From: JABSOG01 sp041583135
Lineage (GTDB): Bacteria; Pseudomonadota; Gammaproteobacteria; Enterobacterales; Alteromonadaceae
DNA length: 64,000 nucleotides
Assembly: GCA_041583135.1 (NCBI GenBank)
Contig: JBFHGJ010000016.1
Location: 6,254-70,253 of the forward strand
Direction: 5' to 3'
The position numbers and the translations under genes were made by a program. The notes beneath the pieces are model-generated. The model was not told the DNA's origin, did not search any database, and saw nothing but the letters and a program-made list of their open reading frames with translations. Shown piece by piece: positions 28,001-36,400 of the stretch (position 1 is its first letter; each line of letters starts with the position of its first letter).

Positions 28001-30410
28001 ACATACAGTTGGACTGTTTATAAATACATTGCCTGTGGTGATTGATACTGCCTTTGAGGTTGACGTCGCTCAGTGGCTGCAACAACTGCAAAATCAGGCG
28101 TTAGGCCGCGAACGATATAATTACCTGCCTTTAGCTGATATCCAGCGTTTGCACCAGTGCCATCAGCCGCTGTTCGATTCATTGCTGGTGTTTGAGAATT
28201 ATCCCGTTGAGCAGGCCATCGGCGACAAGGCCAATGAGGCTGGACTGACAGTAAACGACTTCAAACTATATGAATCGACTCACTATACTTTGACGTTGAC
28301 GGCACATTTGTCTGACCGGCTCAAAATTAAGTTGGAGGCGCGCCAATCGCAGCGCCCGATAACCAATTTCTCACAAGTCGCCGGGCATTTGCGTCAGCTG
28401 TTGCTGTCATTTGCCGAGCTGTCTCAGCCGGGTGAATCCCGACTCAGCGAGCTGTCGATGCTTACTAAAGCGCAAATCGACCAGCAACTATTTTGGCTCA
28501 ACGGTGCCACCAGTGATTTTGCCAAAGAGACTGTCCTTCATCAGTGGTTTGAACTACAGGCCAAGGCGAAACCACAGCATTGCGCCCTACGCTATCTCAG
28601 TGCTGAAGGGACGCTGAACGAGATGAGCTATGAGCAGCTAAATGCGGCGGCCAACCGGTTGGCTCATTACTTGAGCGAATATTATCAAGCGGGTGACAAT
28701 CTGGTGGCTGTCTGTGCACCGCGCAGCCCTGAGCTCATTATCGGCCTATTGGCCATCTTAAAATCTGGTGGGGCCTATGTGCCTTTAGACCCAGAACAAC
28801 CAGTCGAGCGCTGGCAGTATCAAATCCAACATGCCAAAGTCAAAGTGGTTTTGAGCACGCAACAGCTGCGTGACAAGATACCTTGCGGCGAGTTGCCATG
28901 TTTGGCGCTTGATGCGATGAGCTTTACTAAGCGTTTAGAGACTTATCCGGCGACCAACCTTAACCCTCAGGTCGCACCAGAGAGTTTGGCCTATGTTATT
29001 TACACCTCAGGTTCAACAGGTAAGCCAAAGGGGGTGATGATAGAACAATCCAATGTGACTCAATTGGTCATCGAGGAGCCTGCTATTGCTATCGACAGTC
29101 ATGATTGTGTCGCATATTGTGCTAACCCGGCTTTTGACGCCTCCACTTGGGAGATTTGGCTACCGCTGCTTAATGGCGCGACCATGCTATTGATCTCACA
29201 AACCACTTTACTACATCCCTCGCAATTTAATGAGATATTGCAACGGGGACAGGCGACGGTCTTACAGCTGACCGCCGGTTTGTTCCGCCAGTATGCCAAA
29301 GTGATGGCGCCAGCTTTCTCGCGACTCAATTACTTACTCTTTGGCGGCGATACGGCGGACATCAATGCGGTCATTGACGTCTATCAAAACGCACGGCCAA
29401 AGCATCTGTTGCATACCTATGGACCAACTGAAACCGTGGCGTTTACCGTGGTGCATGAAGTCGATGAACAAGTGGTGAGCGCTGGCGTGCTGCCGATTGG
29501 GCGGCCGATGTGCAATTCGCAGGTCTACGTGCTGGATGATAGTTTACAGCCGGTTGCCTGTGGCGTGGTTGGGCAGTTGTATATTGGCGGAGAAGGCGTG
29601 GGCAGAGGCTATTTGGATTTAAGCGACGAGCAGGCGTTAGTGGCGACAACTGCGTTTATCGACAATCCATTTTCTGCTCAAAGTGGCGCAAAACTATATA
29701 AAACGGGCGATTTGGTTCGTTACTTGGCAGATGAACAAGGGCGACCGGATTGTCTGGTTTTTGTTGGACGGGTTGACGATCAGGTGAAAATCAATGGCTT
29801 TAGAGTCGAACCTGGTGAGATAGAGCAGCACCTTGGCAGATGTGCCGGGGTGAGCTCGGCGGTGGTGTCAATTGCAGAGAGTATGCCGGGCCATAAGCAG
29901 GTGGTGGGCTATTTTGTTGCCGATAAGGCGCGCTCTGGAGAAAAGGAGCCTTTGGCTGACTCGATTAGAGCGGCGCTCAAAGTGCAGTTGCCCAGCCACA
30001 TGATACCCAGTGCGCTGATTGAGGTTGAACACTTTGAACTGACCGCCAACGGTAAGGTCGATAAGCGGTCCTTGCCGTCACCTGCGATTGAACATATGCA
30101 AAGTCAGTACCTTGCGCCACGCAATGAGATTGAAAAAGCCTTGGTAGAGCTGTGGTCTGAGTTACTTGGTTTAGACAGAAACAAGCTTGGTATTGAGGCA
30201 TCATTTTTCGACCTTGGGGGACATTCGTTGCTGGCATTGCAATTGACCGCGCAGATCAAAGAAAAGTGGGCGATTGATTTTGCATTAAAGGATTTGTTTG
30301 GTCATAGCAGTATTGAGCAGTTGGCAAAAGCGATAGTGCAGGGGTTGGCATTGAATGATATTCGTCGTCTTGAGGCGAATAGTGAGATCACAAGTGAAGG
30401 GTTCTTATGA
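19059..30410 (+). CDS. NRPS-B: trimodular synthetase (dock-C-A-T-C-A-T-E-C-A-T)
   Basis: Translation starts at GTG with TAAGAGG upstream. The 3783 residues run: TubC-like dock (1-55); C1 (HHIACDG near 214); A1 (TSGSSGQPKG near 700); T1 (GGNS near 1098); C2 with the aberrant motif PHIAADA at 1296-1302; A2 (about 1781); T2 (GGDS near 2181); epimerisation domain (HHLVVDG near 2358, EGHGR, NYLGQFD); C3 of the type that follows E domains (YPATGMQQGLLFHSLL, HHHSIIDG near 2829); A3 (about 3317); T3 (GGHS near 3721). Pockets read by eye: A1 DILQIGCVW, close to the glycine code DILQLGLIW; A2 DASTIAAVC, one change from a tyrosine code; A3 DAWQLGTAF, unassigned. The predicted segment is Gly-D-Tyr-X. There is no thioesterase, and the tail (SEITSEGFL) is acidic. 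The stop overlaps the NRPS-C start as ATGA. Confidence 0.95.
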   Translation: MNTFELISKLHQHNIRISESQGKLLVDAAKGALNAELTSLIKANKAQLIAFLRQQSSYGSAMVQNDEIPACPRSCRRHFELSFAQQRLWFVDQMFPGTAQYNMPSLFEVAVGFDLAAADNALTELIARHEILRTCYQAKQDQIHQVIQPAAAFGIVHHDVTGLSGQQQRAELARLVEQYCLEPFDLKQDLMLKAHFFATGQGGQAGILLLNLHHIACDGWSVAILVEEFLKLYQACKHNEAFCLSPLSIQYADYAQWQRSNEQQLNSHLDYWRQQLADVPQVHQLPLDYERPVTKAEQGELVSYHLAPAILTALKHRANSHGMTLFMLLHGALTLVLSRHSNNKDIVVGTPVANRSRAELEPLIGCFVNTLVLRTSTAFDGLNDFLMHVKDVNLNAQAHQDIPFEQLVDHCQIERTAQYTPLVQIMFGLDGSQFDAQAMNQAGFMPMTNDIKLTKFDLDIVAREQNDVLQFDWLFDISLFTSEHVQTLSEDLGRVLEAMADGGNMALGGVPILSPVLLSRLLTQAHHQEDDFNHSATVHQLFEQQCQMNAAATAVEYIDQEGIRHSCSYGQLNQAANRLARHLLALGLEHEGLVGICLERSIDMIVALLAVHKAGGAYVPLDPEHPKARLQAIVEQTDIRLLLGQSTLPVMAELTQWLSGAAQVVELDVLQTKSLLSGYADDDLRLNLTPRSLAYVIFTSGSSGQPKGVMVEHPAMANLLKAMAAKLDVFCAGKRFLALTTVTFDIAGLELFGPLCFGGELVIGAACYSQDPYRLGRLLSKYPCQAIQGTPSTWQSLINANWQGDSQLTAISGGEALNTELAEQLLALTARLYNCYGPTEATVWSMVKAIGPEDVKQPSIPLGGSLSNYQHYVLSDDLQLLPPGTAGELYIGGHGLARGYLNQPELTAECFVAHPFSDMQGERLYKTGDWVRQIEVRGQSQVQWQFLGRIDDQLKIRGFRVELGEVEFVLRQCSGVSEAIAVVCGDNVQQQFIMAYVVSDEYVSATAKPWLEQLKTHMAAHLPHYMCPVDVQLLTQWPLMPNGKIDKRALTAKGLNQSTESYQAPNGKTEQALTAIWASLLNLCPGAIARDSNFFKLGGNSLLSVRLVTEVREQMQCELSIKTVFEHPTVAQLARRVESDSSKRLRAKITRRLQPGQTQYVASFTQSRLWFIDHLQGGSAEYNMPTSLLLEGAFDLDIANRVIASIIERHAPLRTVFKEVDGVVMQSVMVEFDFAIDVVDLTDLTSELQQQRLAALLAADRAKAFDLAADLMFRASFIYLSKAEGETKGVLSFNMPHIAADAWSMQLLLQEFVELYQALQNGMPHCLAPLHIEYGDFALWQREWLQGEVLDTQLNYWLAHLAEIPPVHSLPLDKPRPKQKSSQGLVVKRQWGKAFTARLKDFALQHNMTPFMLLHAGLALVLSRHSNTDDIVMGTSVANRLQAQVEGLVGCFVNTLVLRCNTEHQCLGDYFAHIREVNLCAQANQDIPLELLVEKMKVPRSSGHAPVFQIMFTMNTNEMQQVALDDVAVSLLPGVEDVTRFDLDINVHLSDSGCHLDWLYDCGLFEHQRIESMADHLYLLLTSIMANPQQPLAQLSIVDAAQQRYLAEHLSDPSGYLSEQQMLHRRFEAQVLQFPENVALVYEDEQGERAQMTYLALNEQANKIAAHLREQGVGCDMPVGLCLERSGQMVVGLMAILKAGGAYVPLDPNQPTTRLETIIDDADFDVLLTHSRLLNDYPFADKTLVLLDEAFMSFYDEYDTQNLTALPQQGPRNLAYVIYTSGSTGQPKGVMVEHGGVDNMVRYQQQVFNVGADAKVLHFASFGFDASVSEWAMALLSGASLHICTEHERKDMSALSQRLCQDEISHMTLPPVLLELLDPNFDHRLKSIIVAGDACSTELVERWAGQCCFFNAYGPTEASVCASIAQLDGHGPLSIGCAVANTDVYILDKYQRVLPFGAVGELYIGGAGLARGYLNQSQLSEASFVARPPQVPGHGPLYKTGDLARYLVTEMGKEKPLSFVGRVDSQIKIRGYRIELGEVISNLHRCQHVETATVVVSQSPQSEGSMVHKRLIAYVVARATSNMQPNFEADRWVEQLRSEMAAMLPEYMLPAAYVVLQEMPINQNGKIDHQALPAADFSQFKQHYIAPQNPLEHTLVTIWSQLLQVDEDKIGVGANFFELGGDSILSIQLVSRAASQGIHFSVDDLFSAQTIEKLRPLISDDKQVDTLQVTVIGNMPLLPIQRAFFEDETALHHYNQSVMLNAPEALTLATLKSMVKVLFEQHDALRLQFERGDSWQGIFQPMAQIDFDKAVIQQQCSNETLSEIVDDVQRSLKPQNGDLFKAALLHVDDKPLLLIVIHHLVVDGVSWRVLLEDLLTLAQQWQNRTPLRLGAKTTSYQQWGEFIATYSQSAQLQAEKAFWLAQLQQPIAPFYQPEMGEQGTRYDGKRYRVITFTIDSRKTTQLLGQCNASYRTQINELLLTALLFGYHQYSDLKAMRLDLEGHGREPMANNLDLSRTVGWFTSIYPLVLQFEAGAGIADVLCEVKNRYRTIANNGLGFGVLNAFDAAFSAQAQAARAELLFNYLGQFDQLGNDASGFSLSDRASGQDISPLRQPSHPLAINGWVSEQKFCFSLKYDASRYHQDAMAQFMGAFESALGQLIEHCQQTPWGKLCPGDFPLAQVSQAKLRLWQLEHNSEVEDLYPATGMQQGLLFHSLLNAGSYVTQNQFSFEKLDIECFKSAWQHVVQRHVIFRTAFVGVESGDAHQVVYRAAMLPWQVVDLTNLTPPQQQLQLEEVRAQDVSVGFDLTQPPLMRFTLVLLGSLHSVVLWSHHHSIIDGWSGPVVFAEVVKCYQALRQQQPPELPPVYSYRDYMQWLGQQSMAQAKQFWSQQLSTVAANTPLPLMYDGVAHEYPPEHSEVLEQVVWLDEAQTQKLQQLASAAKTTVNIIVQAAWGLLLANYSGAGTVVFGATTSGRPAQVSGIEHTVGLFINTLPVVIDTAFEVDVAQWLQQLQNQALGRERYNYLPLADIQRLHQCHQPLFDSLLVFENYPVEQAIGDKANEAGLTVNDFKLYESTHYTLTLTAHLSDRLKIKLEARQSQRPITNFSQVAGHLRQLLLSFAELSQPGESRLSELSMLTKAQIDQQLFWLNGATSDFAKETVLHQWFELQAKAKPQHCALRYLSAEGTLNEMSYEQLNAAANRLAHYLSEYYQAGDNLVAVCAPRSPELIIGLLAILKSGGAYVPLDPEQPVERWQYQIQHAKVKVVLSTQQLRDKIPCGELPCLALDAMSFTKRLETYPATNLNPQVAPESLAYVIYTSGSTGKPKGVMIEQSNVTQLVIEEPAIAIDSHDCVAYCANPAFDASTWEIWLPLLNGATMLLISQTTLLHPSQFNEILQRGQATVLQLTAGLFRQYAKVMAPAFSRLNYLLFGGDTADINAVIDVYQNARPKHLLHTYGPTETVAFTVVHEVDEQVVSAGVLPIGRPMCNSQVYVLDDSLQPVACGVVGQLYIGGEGVGRGYLDLSDEQALVATTAFIDNPFSAQSGAKLYKTGDLVRYLADEQGRPDCLVFVGRVDDQVKINGFRVEPGEIEQHLGRCAGVSSAVVSIAESMPGHKQVVGYFVADKARSGEKEPLADSIRAALKVQLPSHMIPSALIEVEHFELTANGKVDKRSLPSPAIEHMQSQYLAPRNEIEKALVELWSELLGLDRNKLGIEASFFDLGGHSLLALQLTAQIKEKWAIDFALKDLFGHSSIEQLAKAIVQGLALNDIRRLEANSEITSEGFL

Positions 30411-33400
30411 GCATGTTGCAATTGGTAGAAAGGTGCGCCCAGGCTGGGGTTTTCTTATTCGTTGAACAGGGCAAGTTAGGTTTCAAACTCTCCGTTGCAC
30501 AGTTCCCGCCACAACTTAAAGCGCAAGTGATTGAGCATAAGGCTGAGTTAATTGAGTTTTTGTCGAGTTACGGACGCGCTAAAGTGGTAGACAGTGGTGC
30601 GATAAGCAAGCGGCCCGAGCCATTTGGGCACTGTTTGACGTCTTTTGGTCAGCAGCGTTTGTGGTTTGTCGATCAACTCCAAGGCAATAGTGTTCAGTAC
30701 AATATGCCCTTCGCCATGACGGTTAGAGGCACTTTGGATCTGGCCGCTGCCAATGGTGCCATTGCCGCAGTGATCCGGCGTCATGAGGTACTGCGTACGG
30801 TATTTTACCTGCAAGATGGTGAGGTTTGGCAACAGATCTGTGACGATTTTGATTTTGCTATCACAGAACATGACTTGACCGAATTGCCAGCTGAGCAACA
30901 AGATAAAGCGGTGCAAAAACTGGTATATGCCAACCAGCATCAGGTGGTCGATTTAGGCGCTGATTTGATGATCCAAAGCGGATTCATTCGCAAGACTTCA
31001 GAGGCTGAAGGTGAGAATATTTTGTTGTTTAATATTCATCACATTGCGGCCGATGGTTGGTCAATGGGGATATTGCTACGAGAGTTTTGCGCCGTGTATC
31101 AGGCCTTAGTGTCAGGGCAAATGCCTGCGCTGACACCAATGTCGTTACAATATGCCGATTTTGCCTATTGGCAACGGCAACAACTGGTAAAAGACAAGTT
31201 GCAACCTCAGCTTGATTATTGGGCGATGCAGTTGGCTGATGCGCCGATGGTACACAGTTTGCCGTTAGACTGGCCGCGTCCCCAGGTTCGCTCGGTTCAA
31301 GGCGCAACAATAGAAAATACGCTCGGCGCGAGTGTGTTCAAATCTCTTGAAGCTCTAGCGCAACAACATCAAGTGACGATGTTTATGTTGTTTCATGGCG
31401 CATTGGCGTTGCTGCTGTCAAGACATAGCAATAGTGACGATATTATTATCGGCACGCCGGTAAATTGTCGTCGTCACCCTAGCTTAGAGGGGCTGATAGG
31501 TTTTTTCATCAATACATTGGTGCTTCGGACAAATACCGAGTTTGACCTGCTGGCGGATTATTTGGCGCACATCAAAAGCGTCAACCTCGACGCACAAAAT
31601 AACCAGGACGTGCCTTTTGAACAGTTGGTGGAACATTGCCAGGTACCACGTGACCTTCAACATACACCGCTGTTTCAGATCTTACTCAGTGTCGATGGAC
31701 AAGCGCAACAAACACTCAACTTGCCGCAGTTGCAACTTGAGCCGCTCAAGCAAGGTCGCGAAAACCGGCAACGGGCAAGCAAATTCGATTTAGAGGTGAG
31801 TATCACCTACGACCAACAGGGTATCAAGGTGAGTTGGTTGTATGACACCACTCTATTTACCCAAGCGACTGTCGAAAGTCTCAATGGTGACTTCAACCGT
31901 TTGCTAGGGGCATTGGCTCAAATTGATGGCCAGGCGCTCAATCAATGGTCAATGCATACGCCGGAGGAACTTGAGCATTTTCTTTATGGGCTTAACGACA
32001 CTGAGCGAAATCACCCAAAAGATAAGACCATCGACCAACATTTTGACCAGCAGGCCATAGCTAACCCAGACGCCATTGCCGTGATATTTGAGCAGCAACA
32101 TCTGAGCTATCGACAATTGGCGCAAAGAGTCAACCAACTTGCCCGTTATTTACGCAACCAAGGGGTTGGCAATGGTACTTTGGTCGGGCTGAGTCTACAT
32201 CGTAGTGTAGAAATGGTTGTGGCGATATTGGCCGTCCTTAGAGCTGGTGGGGCATATGTCGCGTGTGATCCGCAATTACCGGCGTCGCGGCTTGTATTTG
32301 TCATCGATGACAGTGAATGTCAAATGTTGCTGTGCTGTGTTGCTCAGATGGACGCATTGCAATCAATAGATAGTGCTACCAGTGTTCAGCTGTTGCCCCT
32401 CGATTGCCCCGAGTTTAATGCTAAGTTGCGACAAATGTCTGTAGAGCGGCTGGGGGCGGAAAGTGATCGCTCAATGCATTCTCTGGCTTATGTATTATAT
32501 ACCTCAGGCTCAACCGGGCAGCCAAAAGGGGTGATGATAGAACATGATGCACTGCTAAACCGAATCGATTGGATGCAGCACCAGTTTGCGCTGACGCATG
32601 GTGACCGGGTTTTGCAAAAGACACCTTATGGGTTTGACGTGTCGGTGTGGGAGTTTTTGTGGCCCTTAGCCTATGGCGCGACTTTGGTTGTTGCTAGGCC
32701 CGATGGCCATAAAGACCCGTTATATTTGCAACAGTTGATAAACAACGAACAGATCACCATCGCGCATTTTGTGCCTTCAATGCTTAAGGTATTTGTCGAG
32801 GCTCTAAATGGCGAGTGGACAAGCAGCCTTCGCTTACTGATTTGTAGCGGCGAAGCGTTAGACAGCAATACCGCTAATACGGTACTTGGCCTAAGTGATT
32901 CGCTACAGTTATATAATTTATACGGGCCGACCGAAGCGACAATCGATGTCAGTTTTTATCATTGTGATAAACCTTGTACTGCACCTGTAGTGCCAATAGG
33001 GAAACCCATCCAAAATACTCAGTTGTTGGTGCTGGATAAGCATTTGCGCTGTTCGCCAATGGGGGCGATTGGAGAGCTGTATATCGGTGGCGTGGGACTG
33101 GCTCGGGGCTATCTCAACCGTGAGATGCTGACGGCACAAAACTTTATTGACCATCCATTTGTGCCAGGTTACAAGTTATATAAAACCGGCGACCTGGTGC
33201 GGTACCTGCCAGATGGCGAATTGAGCTTTATTGGCCGCATTGACAGCCAGGTGAAAATACGCGGCTGTCGTATTGAACTGAGTGAAATCGAAACGCATCT
33301 GTTGGCGATGAGTGAAGTTGCCCATGCCCACGTGCTGGTTTTTGAGCAGCAAACCTTGGTCGGTTTTGTTGAACCTGTCTCGGGTGTTTGTGGTAGTCAG

Positions 33401-36400
33401 GAGTGGCTTGATGGTTTACTGCAACAATTGTCCATTGAAGTGCCACAGTATATGGTTCCAGCTACGCTGGTTGCCGTGACCGAATGGCCGCTTACCGCAA
33501 ACGGAAAGGTCGATAAAAAAGCGCTGTTAACTCGGCGCTTCGTTCTACGACAGTATTTTGCCGCGCCTGAGGGCGTGCATGAACAACTTTTGGCGCAGGT
33601 ATGGGGCAATTTGCTCAAGCGTGATTGGCACACCATTGATAGGCGCGACAATTTCTTTATGCTTGGCGGCCATTCCCTATTGCTGATGGGCTATCGTCAG
33701 CAATTGCGTGAAAGTGGTTATGATTTGCCTGTGGAGCTGTTATACAAGGCGCAAACTCTGGCGCAGTTGGCGGCTCAATTACAGCGCGGCTATCAAATCC
33801 AATCGGCGGCACCGGCAATCAATTTGGCAGACAATAGGCAATACCTGACGCCTGAGATGTTTGCAATGATTGAGTTGGACAATCAAACATTGGCGCTGGT
33901 GTGCGATAAGGTTTGGGGCGGGGCGGAAAACATCACTGATATCTATCCGTTGTCTTCGCTACAACAGGGGATGCTTTACCATGCCTTGTTGGCCGGTGAA
34001 GATCCTTATGTTGTTAAATCTATCATCAAGTGCGATTCGCAAGCGGTCTATCAGGATTTTCTAGTGGCCTTGCAGTTTGTGATTGGTCGGCATGATGCGC
34101 TGCGTACGCAAATTATCTATGAAGGTGTCGAACAGCCCTTTCAAGTGGTGTTAAATGAAGTCTTGGTTGAGGCGGTTGCTATAGACTATCAAGGGGCACC
34201 AGAGCAATTAGAGCATTGGCTACAAACCTATGGGTTGGATGAAGCGCAGAAGCTCTGTCTTGGACCTGCGCCTTTATTGCGTTTATACGTTGTTTCTCAG
34301 GGCGAGCACTTTTATGTGTTGATGTTCAACCATCATTTGGTTGAAGACAATTTGTCTTTGCGACTGATCTCTAATGAGATCAATCAGCATATGTTGGGTC
34401 AGGCCCTTGATTTGGCACCGCCAAGACAATATCGCGACTTTATTTGGCAGGGCTTGCAGGCAGATAAACAACAAGGCTTAGACTATTTTCGTGAGCACCT
34501 AAGGGGATTTAATACGGTAAACGCGCCTTTTGCCATGACAGGCCATGGTGATAGTTTATCGAACATGACGCACTACCAGTGTGCTTTACCATCAGTGTTG
34601 GCACAGCGGGTACGGGCGTTGGCAGTACAAAGCGGCGTAAGTGTTGCAAGTGTGATGCATATGGCTTGGGCTGTCGTTATTGCCAGAGTGTCGGCACGGC
34701 AAGATGTGGTGTTTGGCTCGGTGCAATCGGGACGATTTCATTGTCTTGGTGAGCCCAGTGCCCTGGTTGGTTTATGCATCAATACACTGCCCTTAAGAGT
34801 GCAGCTTGCTGGTACAACACTACAATCGGCTTTGGTTGCAGTGCACGAAGGGCTTAGTCAACTGATGGTTTATGAACAGACTCCTTTGAGTGATATTCAG
34901 CAGCATTGCAGTGAACTGGGGGCTGCTACACCGTTGTTTAATACGTTACTCAATTGTCGTTTGGTGCATGATGTGGCGGCGGAAAAAGTGCCCGGCATGG
35001 ACGTTCTGTGGTCTGTCGAACATACCAATTACTTGCTGTCTGCTTCGGTGGACTATAGCGACAAAGACATTGTATGGACGCTGGAGTGCGTGGAAAACAT
35101 CGGCGCTGAAAAGGTGGTCGATTACCTGTTCAATTTGTTGGGATCGATGTGCGACGCCTTTATTGCAGACTGCGAAACCGACATCAGCCAGTTATCCTTG
35201 TTTGATCAGGCACAACTGTCGTTTTTACTCGCTAAATCGGCGGGAGCGAAAACCGCCGTGACCACTGATTTACTGTTGCATCAGCAATTTGAAGCCCAGG
35301 TTAAACGAAACCCAGACAACACTGCTGTGGTTGAACAAATGGCCGACGGGAGCTGGCAGCACACCAGTTATCTAAGACTTGAACAGCAGGCTAATCGTCT
35401 GGCGAGATATCTGCGTGAACAAGGCGTCGGTGTCGATACATTAGTGGGCATTTATTGCCAACGTAATGTCAAGGCTATGGTAGCTATATTGGCGGTATTG
35501 AAAGCGGGTGGCGCTTATGTGCCGTTGGCCTATGATTTACCGCTAAAGCGCTTAAGCTATATACTCGATGATAGCCAAGTGTCTTTTGTCGTAACCGAGG
35601 AACATTTACAGACATCTCTGGCTTTTGGGGCATTTGACGACAATCACCTGACAAAGCTTGTTATCGATAGCGCACAAATGACAGACAAGCTCAATCGCTA
35701 TAGCAGCGAAACTTTAGTGCTATTACCGCAACAAAGTAGTCAAAACCTGGCTTATGTGATCTATACCTCCGGTTCGACCGGTGAGCCGAAAGGCGTGTTA
35801 TTGAATCACGCCGGGGTCGTGAATATGACAAACTTCCAGCAAGGTTTTTTCGCCCTATGTAGCGCCAGCAGAGTGTTGCAGTTTGCGTCGATGGGATTTG
35901 ATGCCAGCGTGTCTGAATGGGCGATGGCCTTTGGTACAGGGGCAAGCTTATATATATGCCCAAATGAAGACAAGCGTAATCCCTCATCCATAGCGCGACT
36001 GCTGATCAGCAATGGCATAACTCATGTCACTTTACCACCGGCATTTTTAGCTTGTATGGATGAAACCCTAGACTACCAATTGCAATGTATTGTTGTTGCG
36101 GGCGAAGCCTGTAGCAAAGGGGTTGTTGCTCGCTGGGCCAATAGGTACAGACTGATTAACGCTTATGGCCCGACTGAGGCTAGCGTGTGTACTACGGCGA
36201 CGGAGTTAAATGCCAACCAAGACATTGCTATTGGCGCGCCTATCGACAATGTGCAGTGTTATGTGCTTGATGATGACAGGGCGTTAGTTCCCGATGGCGC
36301 TGTCGGCGAGCTGTATATCGGTGGCTGTGGCCTTGCGCGTGGTTATCTCAATCGGCCCAAATTGAATGCGGCATCCTTTGTTGAGTGTTGCTTTATCGAT

